This document shows positions 33,097-40,688 of a DNA stretch of 64,000 bases, one piece after another (position 1 is the first letter of the stretch; each line of letters opens with the position of its first letter). The notes beneath the pieces are model-generated. The model did no database searches. It was not told where the DNA came from and was given only the letters and a program-made list of their open reading frames with translations. The position numbers were made by a program, and so were the translations under genes. This DNA is from Chthonomonas sp. UBA1950 (GTDB lineage: Bacteria > Armatimonadota > Fimbriimonadia > Fimbriimonadales > Fimbriimonadaceae), in assembly GCA_002336105.1 (NCBI GenBank), contig DDEQ01000039.1, positions 108,698-172,697 on the forward strand, in the 5' to 3' direction.

Positions 33097-33957
33097 ATGG
33101 CAACCCTTAAGCAGATACGTGGACGCATTAAAGCGGCAAAAAACATCCAGCAAATCACGAAAGCGATGAAGCTGGTTGCGGCGGCTCGTCTTAAAAAGGC
33201 AACCGACCGTGTGCTTGACGCGCGTCCATATGCAGAGCGAATGAAAGGATTGATGGAGTCTCTTGCCTCGGCAGGTGAACTTCCATCCCATCCGCTCATG
33301 GAGAAGCGCCCGATCAAGCGCATCTGTGTCATCTTGCTCACTTCTGACCGTGGTCTTGCTGGTGCTTATAACACAGCATTGATCCGAAAATCAGCTGAGT
33401 TCATCCGCGATTGTGATGCTGATGTTCAGCTCTATACGGTTGGAAAGAAAGGAACACAGTTCTTCAGTAAGCGAAACTACAACGTCGTTGCAACTCTTAC
33501 AGTTCCTTCTGCTGGAGCACGACTTGAAGACGCTATCACTGTAAGCAAGAAGGCACGAGAGATGTTCGAGTCAGGAGAGGTCGATGCGATCTACGTCTGT
33601 TACTCGAAGTTCTACTCCGCAATCAGACAGGTCCCTCAGGTCGTACAACTTCTGCCAATCGAAGCACCGGTGACAGAAGAGCAGACGACTACAGGAATTC
33701 CTTTCGAGTTTGAGCCTTCACCAGCTGGACTCCTTGAGACGCTTCTGCCTCGATATTTCCAGACTCTTGTTTGGCAGTCTATGCTTGAAGCGACCGCTTC
33801 TGAGTTTGGCGCGAGAATGACGGCGATGACTTCGGCGACCGATAATGCTGGCAAGATGATCCACAATCTCACCTTGACGGCTAACCGAGAGCGACAAGCG
33901 GCAATCACAACGGAGATTCTCGAAGTTGTTGGCGGTGCCGAAGCCCTCAAGAACTGA
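33097..33957 (+). CDS. atpG: ATP synthase F1 subunit gamma
   Basis: This 286-residue rotor shaft shows the two conserved terminal helices: KQIRGRIKAAKNIQQITKAM at the N-terminus and TLTANRERQAAITTEILEVV at the C-terminus. The central LLTSDRGLAGAYNTALIR is family-typical. It is followed at once by a strong terminator, so atpD and atpC are not cotranscribed. Confidence 0.97.
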   Translation: MATLKQIRGRIKAAKNIQQITKAMKLVAAARLKKATDRVLDARPYAERMKGLMESLASAGELPSHPLMEKRPIKRICVILLTSDRGLAGAYNTALIRKSAEFIRDCDADVQLYTVGKKGTQFFSKRNYNVVATLTVPSAGARLEDAITVSKKAREMFESGEVDAIYVCYSKFYSAIRQVPQVVQLLPIEAPVTEEQTTTGIPFEFEPSPAGLLETLLPRYFQTLVWQSMLEATASEFGARMTAMTSATDNAGKMIHNLTLTANRERQAAITTEILEVVGGAEALKN

Positions 33958-33974
33958 CGATCCTAGTTACTCGA

Positions 33975-34010
33975 AACGGTGTTAGTGGCTAACCACTAAC
34001 ACCGTTTTTT
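33975..34010 (+). terminator. Rho-independent terminator ending the atp operon
   Basis: A perfect 14-bp stem (33975-33988 with 33993-34006) with a CTAA loop is followed by a T run, 17 nt after the atpG stop. Confidence 0.95.
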
Positions 34011-34094
34011 ATTTCTGTTTCTGGTAGACCAGTATAAATATTTGTTTTATAAGAAGTATCGGTAACGTCTCTTTTAGGGGATGTTTGCGTGTCG

Positions 34095-34117
34095 AATTCG
34101 CCTTCCGAAGGCGAATT
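34095..34117. repeat. Perfect palindrome in the spacer after the atp operon
   Basis: AATTCGCCTTC and GAAGGCGAATT flank a single central C. It could be an operator or a short terminator-like hairpin; only a few T residues follow on either strand. Confidence 0.5.
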
Positions 34118-34151
34118 TAGCAATCTTTAACACAGCATAACGGAGAGATTC

Positions 34152-34178
34152 ATGTATCTTGTTTTGAAGAACCCATGA
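34152..34178 (+). CDS. Possible 8-codon leader ORF
   Basis: ATG-initiated MYLVLKNP-stop is preceded by a good CGGAGAG ribosome site 6 nt upstream. It lies 27 nt before the small membrane-protein gene. It may be a translated upstream ORF, but it could also be chance. Confidence 0.3.
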   Translation: MYLVLKNP

Positions 34179-34205
34179 ATTAACGTTTTAAAAGGGGTGC
34201 TCAAA

Positions 34206-34475
34206 ATGGAGAACGATCTTTTTCTATCGATTGATGCCAGTCGCGATTTTGCCGCGGCGGCGTTTAGATGGGTTAGCGTTCTAATCTTTGCCGGTTTAGT
34301 CCTAAACAACTGGGTTGTCTCCGCGATTCTAGTCCAAGATCGAGTTGGGTTAGAGTCTTACCGTTCCATTCCTCGTAAGTTCGCTTCCATATTTGAGCCT
34401 CATCAGAAGATTTTTGAATCTGAAAGATCACGTCGAGGACGTCGCCGTCGGAAAACGGGTTCTCCTAAACCTTGA
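34206..34475 (+). CDS. Small hypothetical membrane protein
   Basis: From ATG 34206 (AAAAGGGG ribosome site 6 to 9 nt upstream) a 89-residue protein is read, with one hydrophobic helix at about 22-43 (WVSVLIFAGLVLNNWVVSAIL) and a strongly basic tail (SRRGRRRRKTGSPKP). I do not recognise it. Its last 11 nt overlap the end of the convergent uracil-DNA glycosylase gene. Confidence 0.5.
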   Translation: MENDLFLSIDASRDFAAAAFRWVSVLIFAGLVLNNWVVSAILVQDRVGLESYRSIPRKFASIFEPHQKIFESERSRRGRRRRKTGSPKP

Positions 34476-35118
34476 GCCAAGCATCAATAACCTCGTCGAT
34501 CATGGCCTCGGTGAGTCTGCCTGTGAATGTATTTTGTTGGCTAGGATGGTAGGAGCCAAAGGCCCAAGTAGTTTCGCCAATTTTGGAAACGGTTCCGTGC
34601 CCAAATATGGGCTTTTTTTGACCGCAAACCGAATGCAGGTGGTTCCAAGCAATTCCTCCCAAACATAAAACAGAGCGGCACTGAGTGATCGTGAGCAGTC
34701 GTTGCAAGTAGTTGGAGCATTTATCGATCTCAATCGGGAGCGGCTTGTTTGCCGGGGGAGCACAATGGCATGTTGCGGCGATGAGGACACCTTTTAACTC
34801 AAGTCCATCATCAATCGAAACGCTTAGCGGTTGGTTGGCAACCCCAGCTCTATGTAAAGCAGCAAATAGAAAGTCGCCGCTTCGATCACCCGTGAACATT
34901 CTTCCTGTACGGTTGGCACCGTGTGCCGCAGGAGCTAATCCCAATATTAGATGCGATGAATTAGGATCGCCAAAATAGGGAACGGGGCGCCCCCAGTACG
35001 CATCTTCCTGAAACGACTTTCGCTTTTCCTGTGCTACTTGCTCTCTCCAGGCAACTAGGCGCGGGCATTTCTGACACGAAATCAGCTCTGCCTGTAAATC
35101 CTTGAAACTTTCGTTCAA
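34465..35118 (-). CDS. Family-5 (UDGb-type) uracil-DNA glycosylase
   Basis: This 217-residue enzyme excises uracil and related deaminated bases. Motif 1 GLAPAAHGANRTGRMFTGD and the C-terminal motif SYHPSQQNTFTGRLT are characteristic of the UDGb family known from Thermus and archaea. N-terminal cysteines (CQKCP) and internal cysteines suggest the 4Fe-4S cluster of this group. It starts at TTG 35118, overlapping the DUF4350 gene stop by 4 nt, so it is the last gene of that operon despite an unrelated role. Confidence 0.92.
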   Translation of the reverse strand: MNESFKDLQAELISCQKCPRLVAWREQVAQEKRKSFQEDAYWGRPVPYFGDPNSSHLILGLAPAAHGANRTGRMFTGDRSGDFLFAALHRAGVANQPLSVSIDDGLELKGVLIAATCHCAPPANKPLPIEIDKCSNYLQRLLTITQCRSVLCLGGIAWNHLHSVCGQKKPIFGHGTVSKIGETTWAFGSYHPSQQNTFTGRLTEAMIDEVIDAWLKV

Positions 35119-36263
35119 CTTCTTTTCGAGCCCTTATTCGAGGTCTTCAAGAAACTATTCACTTCTGTATCTAGCCTTTGAATCAGCTTTAGGGCTTCAT
35201 TCGGCGGAGTCTTGGGATTATTTGCAGCTGTTGTCGCTTCGGCCAAAGCAAGACTCAATGTAGCAGGTTGTAAACGGTTTCGTTCTCCAGGAGATGCATC
35301 ACGAGGAAGTTTTAAGTGCATTCTGATGCGAGCATCCGCTTCGATTACGGCTCCATCCAAGGCCACTTTCACTGCCTTTGCACGCATAAAAGTGTCCCCC
35401 ATTGCGTCAACAAGCTCTCTTGCTCCTTTCTGCTTGTAACGGGTCACCTCTGGTAGCCCGAAACGAAAGCCGAGGGAAAAGATGAGGACGGCAACCACAA
35501 ACAGACATTGATACCAAGCAGTTTCAACCCATTTCCCGATTTGTTCAAGGAAGCCCATTTCCTCGCCTTTGATGTTTCCTTCGACGATGACAAGTGGGGT
35601 CCCAGGCGGGGCGATTGTCGCGATCGAGTCCATCACGACAGTAGCATTATCGACTTTATCAAGATAGTAGTTGGTGGCTAAATCTCCATTGTGAAAAAGG
35701 ATGTACTCTCCCTCTCCTAATTTGATGAGAGACGCCACGGCGTCCGGTGTTGTTTTCCAGAGCGCTGGTGGAATGGTTTCTGAGGAAGGGGATGGGAACT
35801 CATCTGACCAATCAACCGGGCTATCGCTATTCGAAATCGATTTTTGCGTGCCATTTAGGCGTTCTGTCTGAACAGGGGGGCGTTTTTCACGAATCGTCTT
35901 CTCAAAGGTATCTGCCCGTATAGACAGAAACACAGCCTTCTGACCCTTTGTGATGGCTGATTTCAACGTCGTCATCGTCGTTGACTCGGTTTTACCTCTG
36001 TCAAAGTTATCTTGCTGATCAATATTCTCGAAAGGTACAACGGCGACTTCGCCGTCAGTAAGCTTCGGCCTCGTTTTGGTGTCTATCCGAACGTTGTATC
36101 CGGCATCGAGTAGTAGATGAAACAATGCCGCGAGCCCGCTGGGGCCATACTCGTCAGTTACTGGATTAACCTGGCCCTTGTTGCTTCCCAACGATAGGGC
36201 TCCGCCAGCAACAAGCATTAACCCAAGCAGAATCCACGTGATAACCGGCAGCCCCTTTTTCAT
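35115..36263 (-). CDS. DUF4350 domain-containing membrane protein
   Basis: This 382-residue protein has a membrane segment at about 8-26 (ITWILLGLMLVAGGALSL), an exported DUF4350 region (GPSGLAALFHLLLDAGYNV) and a second membrane helix near 240-262 (WYQCLFVVAVLIFSLGF) before a cytoplasmic helical tail. DUF4350 proteins usually sit beside DUF4129 and MoxR genes in clusters linked to cell-envelope processes. Its start overlaps the DUF4129 stop (ATGA). Confidence 0.85.
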   Translation of the reverse strand: MKKGLPVITWILLGLMLVAGGALSLGSNKGQVNPVTDEYGPSGLAALFHLLLDAGYNVRIDTKTRPKLTDGEVAVVPFENIDQQDNFDRGKTESTTMTTLKSAITKGQKAVFLSIRADTFEKTIREKRPPVQTERLNGTQKSISNSDSPVDWSDEFPSPSSETIPPALWKTTPDAVASLIKLGEGEYILFHNGDLATNYYLDKVDNATVVMDSIATIAPPGTPLVIVEGNIKGEEMGFLEQIGKWVETAWYQCLFVVAVLIFSLGFRFGLPEVTRYKQKGARELVDAMGDTFMRAKAVKVALDGAVIEADARIRMHLKLPRDASPGERNRLQPATLSLALAEATTAANNPKTPPNEALKLIQRLDTEVNSFLKTSNKGSKRS

Positions 36264-37153
36264 GCAGCTTTGTCCTCACTCACTTTGGCGGTTATCTCTC
36301 GGTACCACTCTTTAAACTGAGAAACATCCTCAAGTCCACGGCATCGAAAGCCGTACCAGATGTTATCAAATGCAAGAGTCGGGGTTCTGAAATCTAGACC
36401 ATCGGGCATCCGCTGACTAGCTTCAATTCTTGCCAAGTGTTCCCAGTTGGTTTGGCCTCGGTCAAATTTTGCGATGCGAGCTTCATCGAACCGGAGAAGG
36501 CATGCGAGATAGAGGCACCTCACTGCCTCTCGGTATTTTCCTTGAGAAACGAGCAAATCAGCTTGCGTCAGCCACTCGTCCAGAGTGCGTTCCGGCTCAT
36601 CGTCTTCAAGCAGAGCTTTCGCTGAACGGCGCAAGTTGAATTTCCAGGAAATGTGTCTGAAAGCAAAGACGGCAAAGGCAAGCACTGCGATTATTAACAG
36701 GCCCCACATGAGTGGCGTGAGCCAAGCCAGTCCTAGCTGCGGCACATTCCAGTTGGGTGCCTTTGGGCTGTTGAACTTCGGAATAAGGTCCTTTAGCCGA
36801 GCAATCGCTCTTGATAACCAGTTATTCGACTCGGATATCTTGTCACTATAGAGTGGAGACCGTTTAATCTCCTTTGCCTTAGTGGAGTAGTCATGCAGTT
36901 GAGGGGCGGACTCGGCTAAGCCACGAAGGTGAACTTCATGGCGAATCTCATCAATTTCGGATGGTGACAGTGGGGCATCGCTATCATCGTTATTTGCGAG
37001 CTGGCGTCCCTCTTCGGATTGCTCGATAATGGAACGGGCTTCTGGAACCGTTTTTCCTTTCAGTTTTGAATCAAGCTTTGCGTATGGTCCTGCTTGAGCT
37101 TGAGACAGCACTAAGATCAGAAAGCAATGCGTAATCAGAGTTCTAAACTTCAA
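36260..37153 (-). CDS. DUF4129 domain-containing exported/membrane protein
   Basis: I prefer TTG 37153, preceded by GGAGG at a 10-nt spacing and followed by a signal-like stretch (TLITHCFLILVLSQAQAG). The frame is open further up, but that would overlap the upstream gene by about 100 nt. A membrane helix lies near residues 140-165 (WGLLIIAVLAFAVFAF), followed by the DUF4129 block with YLACLLRFDEARIAKF and the conserved FDNIWYGFRCRG. The function of the family is unknown. Confidence 0.82.
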   Translation of the reverse strand: MKFRTLITHCFLILVLSQAQAGPYAKLDSKLKGKTVPEARSIIEQSEEGRQLANNDDSDAPLSPSEIDEIRHEVHLRGLAESAPQLHDYSTKAKEIKRSPLYSDKISESNNWLSRAIARLKDLIPKFNSPKAPNWNVPQLGLAWLTPLMWGLLIIAVLAFAVFAFRHISWKFNLRRSAKALLEDDEPERTLDEWLTQADLLVSQGKYREAVRCLYLACLLRFDEARIAKFDRGQTNWEHLARIEASQRMPDGLDFRTPTLAFDNIWYGFRCRGLEDVSQFKEWYREITAKVSEDKAA

Positions 37154-38201
37154 ATCGGTGCCGACCTCCAACGACAATCTCATTCGATAACGCTTGGATG
37201 TCATAGCCTTCGAGCCGGATTCGGCGATCGAAGTAGACGAGGACATTAGCCACTGACCACACCGGAATCAGCAACCAAATCATGAGGAATGTTGGTACAA
37301 GATCGACAACCTCGGTGATTATTCCAGAGAACGGAAGACCGACCGTATAGAATCTGATTTTCTCTTGCACATCAAAGAGAGCAAGCGTGATTTCGATTCC
37401 ACCGCCTAACAAACTCGCGATGATGTAGAGCACAAAGCACAGCCCGATCACAGTGAATGTTGCTGAAGAATGAAACCCCTGCGCCTTGAGTAGCTCACTA
37501 CTTCGTTTCAGGGATGCTCGAGGCTTGACGTTCTCAAGTATTGACACGGCTGGAGCAAGGCTATACTTGGCAAAAACGAATAGGAAAATAACCGATCCGC
37601 AGAATATTCCTATCCCACCTATAACGGTCAAGATTCCTGCCCACACATTACTCTCAGGCGTAGCTTGTGCCAGCCAGCCTCCAAAGAGCAGGATAATTCC
37701 GCTCGCAATGATCGAGGCGCTCGACATCAACAGTTGCCAGAGGTTAACCTTTACCATTTGCCAAAGGTTCTTTCGAGCCAAAATTTGGGCCTTGCCAGCA
37801 TCGACTTGTCCTCCCACGAAGTAATCGCTAACGATTGTGATGGAGAGGTTAGAAGCGTAGCTAACGCCGAGTAGAACCAGCGGCCCGCCAAGGAGAAGCC
37901 CCAAGCAAAGACCGAGCATCATCTCGACATATTGCCCGGTCAGATCGTTTGGATGGCTGGTCTCGAAAAGAGACTTCAGCGTAAACATATTCACAAATTC
38001 AAACGAGACGAGGCAAAGAAAAGCTGGTACTACGGTTAATCGAAGTAACGTCCAACCTAGAGATCGATAGATTCGCAACGCGTAGTCAAGGATTTCACCA
38101 AATGACAACGGCCGCAAACGTGACCGCCGGTCTAGTTTGGCGGCTCGATTTGCAAGGTAACGGGCGACAGGATCAGACGTCACTAGTTTTAGTTTATCCA
38201 A
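37143..38201 (-). CDS. Multi-pass membrane protein of the DUF4129/DUF4350 operon
   Basis: This 352-residue protein has about six membrane segments (WTLLRLTVVPAFLCLVSF, LGLCLGLLLGGPLVLLGV, IIASGIILLFGGWLA, and others) and a cytoplasmic tail YFDRRIRLEGYDIQAL that is typical of the membrane partner in such operons. It starts at TTG 38201 (MDKLKL). I recognise the context rather than a named family. It is probably the first gene of the four-gene minus-strand operon ending in the glycosylase. Confidence 0.7.
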   Translation of the reverse strand: MDKLKLVTSDPVARYLANRAAKLDRRSRLRPLSFGEILDYALRIYRSLGWTLLRLTVVPAFLCLVSFEFVNMFTLKSLFETSHPNDLTGQYVEMMLGLCLGLLLGGPLVLLGVSYASNLSITIVSDYFVGGQVDAGKAQILARKNLWQMVKVNLWQLLMSSASIIASGIILLFGGWLAQATPESNVWAGILTVIGGIGIFCGSVIFLFVFAKYSLAPAVSILENVKPRASLKRSSELLKAQGFHSSATFTVIGLCFVLYIIASLLGGGIEITLALFDVQEKIRFYTVGLPFSGIITEVVDLVPTFLMIWLLIPVWSVANVLVYFDRRIRLEGYDIQALSNEIVVGGRHRFEV

Positions 38202-38259
38202 GAAGTAAGCAAAGCCAAAATGCTAGGCTTTTGTATTCAAAAAAAGGAAAGATAAAAGA

Positions 38260-38961
38260 ATGAGTTTGCTTGCCGCAATCGCCGGAGTCGCTATTGTTAC
38301 TCAGAGCCCGAATATCTCGCATTACACACAGACCAACTTGAGGGATCTTCGTCTGACCGCCCACGTCGTGAAGAAAAGCACCCGTGAACTCGTCAAGATT
38401 AACAAAGACTATGGTCGTTCGTATGAATTTGAGGAGACGACGATCCAGGCCAAAGATCCATTCATGGTCCGAGTCGACACGCGGGTTGAAGATACGGACA
38501 TCGTCTATATCCTGAATGGTGTTAAGCAGGTTTGGCGAGTAAAGGGAGGCAAGATTCCTACTGATCTCTCTCATGACCCCGGGCGTCGGCAAACATGGCT
38601 TGACTTCGGGCTAATCACTGACTCGCTCTTCAAGAATTTCTTTGTCGCAAAATTCGTTCGCATGGACCGAGCTACCGGGGATGCCGTATTTGACGTATCC
38701 TACAGCGATCCAGTTGACACGAGTCGACATCGCATTTGGGTAAGCCCAGAGAAAAAGTACGTTACAAAGCGAGAGTGGTATAGCCAGGGTGGTCGCCTCA
38801 AAGCTACTTTCTATTACGAGTCACCCAAGAATGTGTCTGGGGTTTGGCTGCCGACCCTGTTGACTGTCAAGAACGTGGAAGGTGCGGTCGCAGGTGTGAC
38901 ACGTTACGACTTAATTCGAGTCAACACTGGTCTCGCTGAAGAACTCTTTAAGACGAATTAA
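38260..38961 (+). CDS. Exported LolA/LolB-fold-like protein
   Basis: The N-terminus is a short signal peptide (SLLAAIAGVAIVTQ), after a clear AAGGAAAG ribosome site. The 233-residue product resembles outer-membrane lipoprotein-sorting-like proteins (DUF1571/LolA fold): VDTRVEDTDIVYILNGVKQVW, RHRIWVSPEKKYVTKREWY and a C-terminal GVTRYDLIRVNTGL. It may carry lipids or lipoproteins across the periplasm, which is an inference from the fold. Its TAA shares one base with the ruvC ATG. Confidence 0.65.
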   Translation: MSLLAAIAGVAIVTQSPNISHYTQTNLRDLRLTAHVVKKSTRELVKINKDYGRSYEFEETTIQAKDPFMVRVDTRVEDTDIVYILNGVKQVWRVKGGKIPTDLSHDPGRRQTWLDFGLITDSLFKNFFVAKFVRMDRATGDAVFDVSYSDPVDTSRHRIWVSPEKKYVTKREWYSQGGRLKATFYYESPKNVSGVWLPTLLTVKNVEGAVAGVTRYDLIRVNTGLAEELFKTN

Positions 38962-39464
38962 TGACGATCCTTGGGATTGATCCTGGACTTGAGCGTGTGG
39001 GCTATGCCGTTATTGAACGGAACGGCTCACAGCTCAAGGCGATTGCTTATGGCTTAATTCAGACTCCACGAATTGACCTCCCGGATCGTGTGCGTCTCAT
39101 CTATGAAGAGATCCTGCAGATCATCGATAAGCATGAGCCTGAAGCCATTGCGACTGAGCGATTACTTTTCACGGTGAACAAGACCACGGGTTTGGACGTA
39201 GCAAAGGCCTTGGGCGTCATTCTGCTTGCGACAAGCGTTCGAGGTTTGCCGTGGACCGAGTACAGCCCACCAGAAGTCAAACAGAGTATCGTCGGAAACG
39301 GCAATGCCGAAAAGAAGCAGATTCAGTTCATGGTGCAAAGAATTCTTGGATTGGCTGAATCGCCAAAACCTGATGACGTTGCGGATGCAATTGCGGTTGC
39401 GATAACTCACGCATTTAGGTCGCGCGTGAACCTTCAATCCCCGGGGCGTAATATGCCAAAGTGA
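38961..39464 (+). CDS. ruvC: Holliday junction resolvase RuvC
   Basis: This 167-residue endonuclease cuts Holliday junctions symmetrically with RuvAB. The catalytic acids are visible: D7 in GIDPGLERVGYA, a Glu in AIATERLLF, and the C-terminal Asp pair in KPDDVADAIAVAITH. It starts with TAATG overlap to the previous gene and lies just ahead of GH16. ruvA and ruvB are not in the window. Confidence 0.95.
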   Translation: MTILGIDPGLERVGYAVIERNGSQLKAIAYGLIQTPRIDLPDRVRLIYEEILQIIDKHEPEAIATERLLFTVNKTTGLDVAKALGVILLATSVRGLPWTEYSPPEVKQSIVGNGNAEKKQIQFMVQRILGLAESPKPDDVADAIAVAITHAFRSRVNLQSPGRNMPK

Positions 39465-39467
39465 GGC

Positions 39468-40259
39468 ATGGTGATTACGACATTGGCGTCCATGATACTT
39501 GCTACTGTGTTAGTAGAAGATCTTGATCCGAAGGTTGGGAAAAAGATTGTTTTTCGAGACGAGTTCTCCGGAACTGGATTGCCTGACAAGAAGAAATGGA
39601 AGTACGAAGTTGGCGTGCCGAATAAGAATGGCGAGCCGCAATACTATACTGAGAACCGCCTCGAAAACTGTCGGAAAGCGAAAGGCAATCTGGTCATTGA
39701 GGGACGAAAAGAAAAGTTTAAAGGTGCGGATATCACTTCTGCTGCACTCGAGTCAAATCAGTCCTTCCTTTACGGATATTTTGAGGTTCGGGCAAAAGTT
39801 CCTACTGGTCGCGGCACTTGGCCAGCGATATGGTTCTTAGGACAATCACTTCGAGAAAAGGGAAGTGCCTCTCGGGGATGGCCGTTGTGTGGCGAAATCG
39901 ACCTGATGGAGAATGTTGGTTACGATCCCGATCAAATTCACTTCTCAATCCATACCAAGAAGTACAACCATATTCAAGGCACCCAGAAAACGCACACAAT
40001 CACCGTTCCCAAAGCTAGTGAGGGTTTCCATACCTACGGTTTGGATTGGAAGCCAAACGTGATTGACTTCTACTTCGATGGGAAAAAGGTTTACACGTAT
40101 GCGAATGATCATACAGGCGAGGAAGCTTGGCCCTTTGATAAGCCTATCTATATGATCCTTAATATGGCTATTGGAGGCTTCTGGGGCGGCGCAAAGGGAA
40201 TTGATGACTCAATCTTTCCTTGTCAATTTTTAGTAGACTACGTGCGCGTTTACAGGTAG
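39468..40259 (+). CDS. Glycoside hydrolase family 16 beta-glucanase-like enzyme
   Basis: This 263-residue protein carries the GH16 active-site signature E143-I-D145-L-M-E148 (CGEIDLMENVG), nucleophile to acid/base. Upstream is FRDEFSGTGLPDKKKW, typical of the family's N-terminal strand, and downstream FHTYGLDWKPNVIDFYFDGKKV. Such enzymes hydrolyse beta-1,3/1,4-glucans, agar-type or laminarin-type polymers; the exact substrate cannot be read. A leader segment (LASMILATVLVEDL) suggests export. It begins 3 nt after the ruvC stop. Confidence 0.93.
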   Translation: MVITTLASMILATVLVEDLDPKVGKKIVFRDEFSGTGLPDKKKWKYEVGVPNKNGEPQYYTENRLENCRKAKGNLVIEGRKEKFKGADITSAALESNQSFLYGYFEVRAKVPTGRGTWPAIWFLGQSLREKGSASRGWPLCGEIDLMENVGYDPDQIHFSIHTKKYNHIQGTQKTHTITVPKASEGFHTYGLDWKPNVIDFYFDGKKVYTYANDHTGEEAWPFDKPIYMILNMAIGGFWGGAKGIDDSIFPCQFLVDYVRVYR

Positions 40260-40270
40260 ACAAATGATCC

Positions 40271-40306
40271 ATAATGTGTCACACTTTGACTGAGGTGACA
40301 CATTAT
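40271..40306 (+). promoter_or_regulatory. Inverted repeat enclosing the VOC-gene start codon
   Basis: ATAATGTGTCAC (40271-40282) and GTGACACATTAT (40295-40306) are perfect 12-bp arms with a 12-nt spacer. The right arm contains most of the start codon, and the GGTG ribosome-site-like stretch is at its edge. It is a likely operator or translation-controlling hairpin. Confidence 0.65.
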
Positions 40307-40688
40307 GGGTGCTCAGTTTAAGGTTATTGGAATCGTCGTTCGAGACATGGCTGCTTCGGTTGGTTTCTACCAAAAGCTAGGGTTGCCGTTTCCCAGCGAA
40401 ATCGACGACCATATGACCGCAGAACTTCCGAGTGGCATCAGCATCATGCTTGATACTGTTGAAGTGATCCACTCGTTCGATCCCACTTGGACTGCTCCGA
40501 TGGGTGGACAGGCGATTGGGCTCGGATTTCATTTCGATACCCCCGCCGAAGTTGACGCGACTTTTGAATCTCTTGTCTCCGAAGGTTACAAAGGCGCTAA
40601 AGCGCCTTGGAATGCGTTTTGGGGGCAACGCTATGCTCAGATCAAAGACCCTGATGGGAACGTAATTGACTTGTTCTCAGAGATTTAG
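40305..40688 (+). CDS. VOC-superfamily (glyoxalase/bleomycin-resistance fold) protein
   Basis: This 127-residue protein has the VOC pattern: an N-terminal FKVIGIVVRDMAASVGFYQKLG strand-helix unit and a C-terminal GQRYAQIKDPDGNVIDLFS metal-site strand with Glu near the end. VOC enzymes include glyoxalases, dioxygenases and resistance proteins; the substrate is unknown. The gene is monocistronic and preceded by a perfect dyad overlapping the start. Its 3' end overlaps the convergent gene by 47 nt, which is a long overlap. Confidence 0.85.
   Translation: MGAQFKVIGIVVRDMAASVGFYQKLGLPFPSEIDDHMTAELPSGISIMLDTVEVIHSFDPTWTAPMGGQAIGLGFHFDTPAEVDATFESLVSEGYKGAKAPWNAFWGQRYAQIKDPDGNVIDLFSEI

Noticed and set aside
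36260..37246. DUF4129 start at 37246
   Set aside because: It would overlap the upstream gene by over 100 nt and place the signal peptide internally; TTG 37153 with GGAGG fits better.
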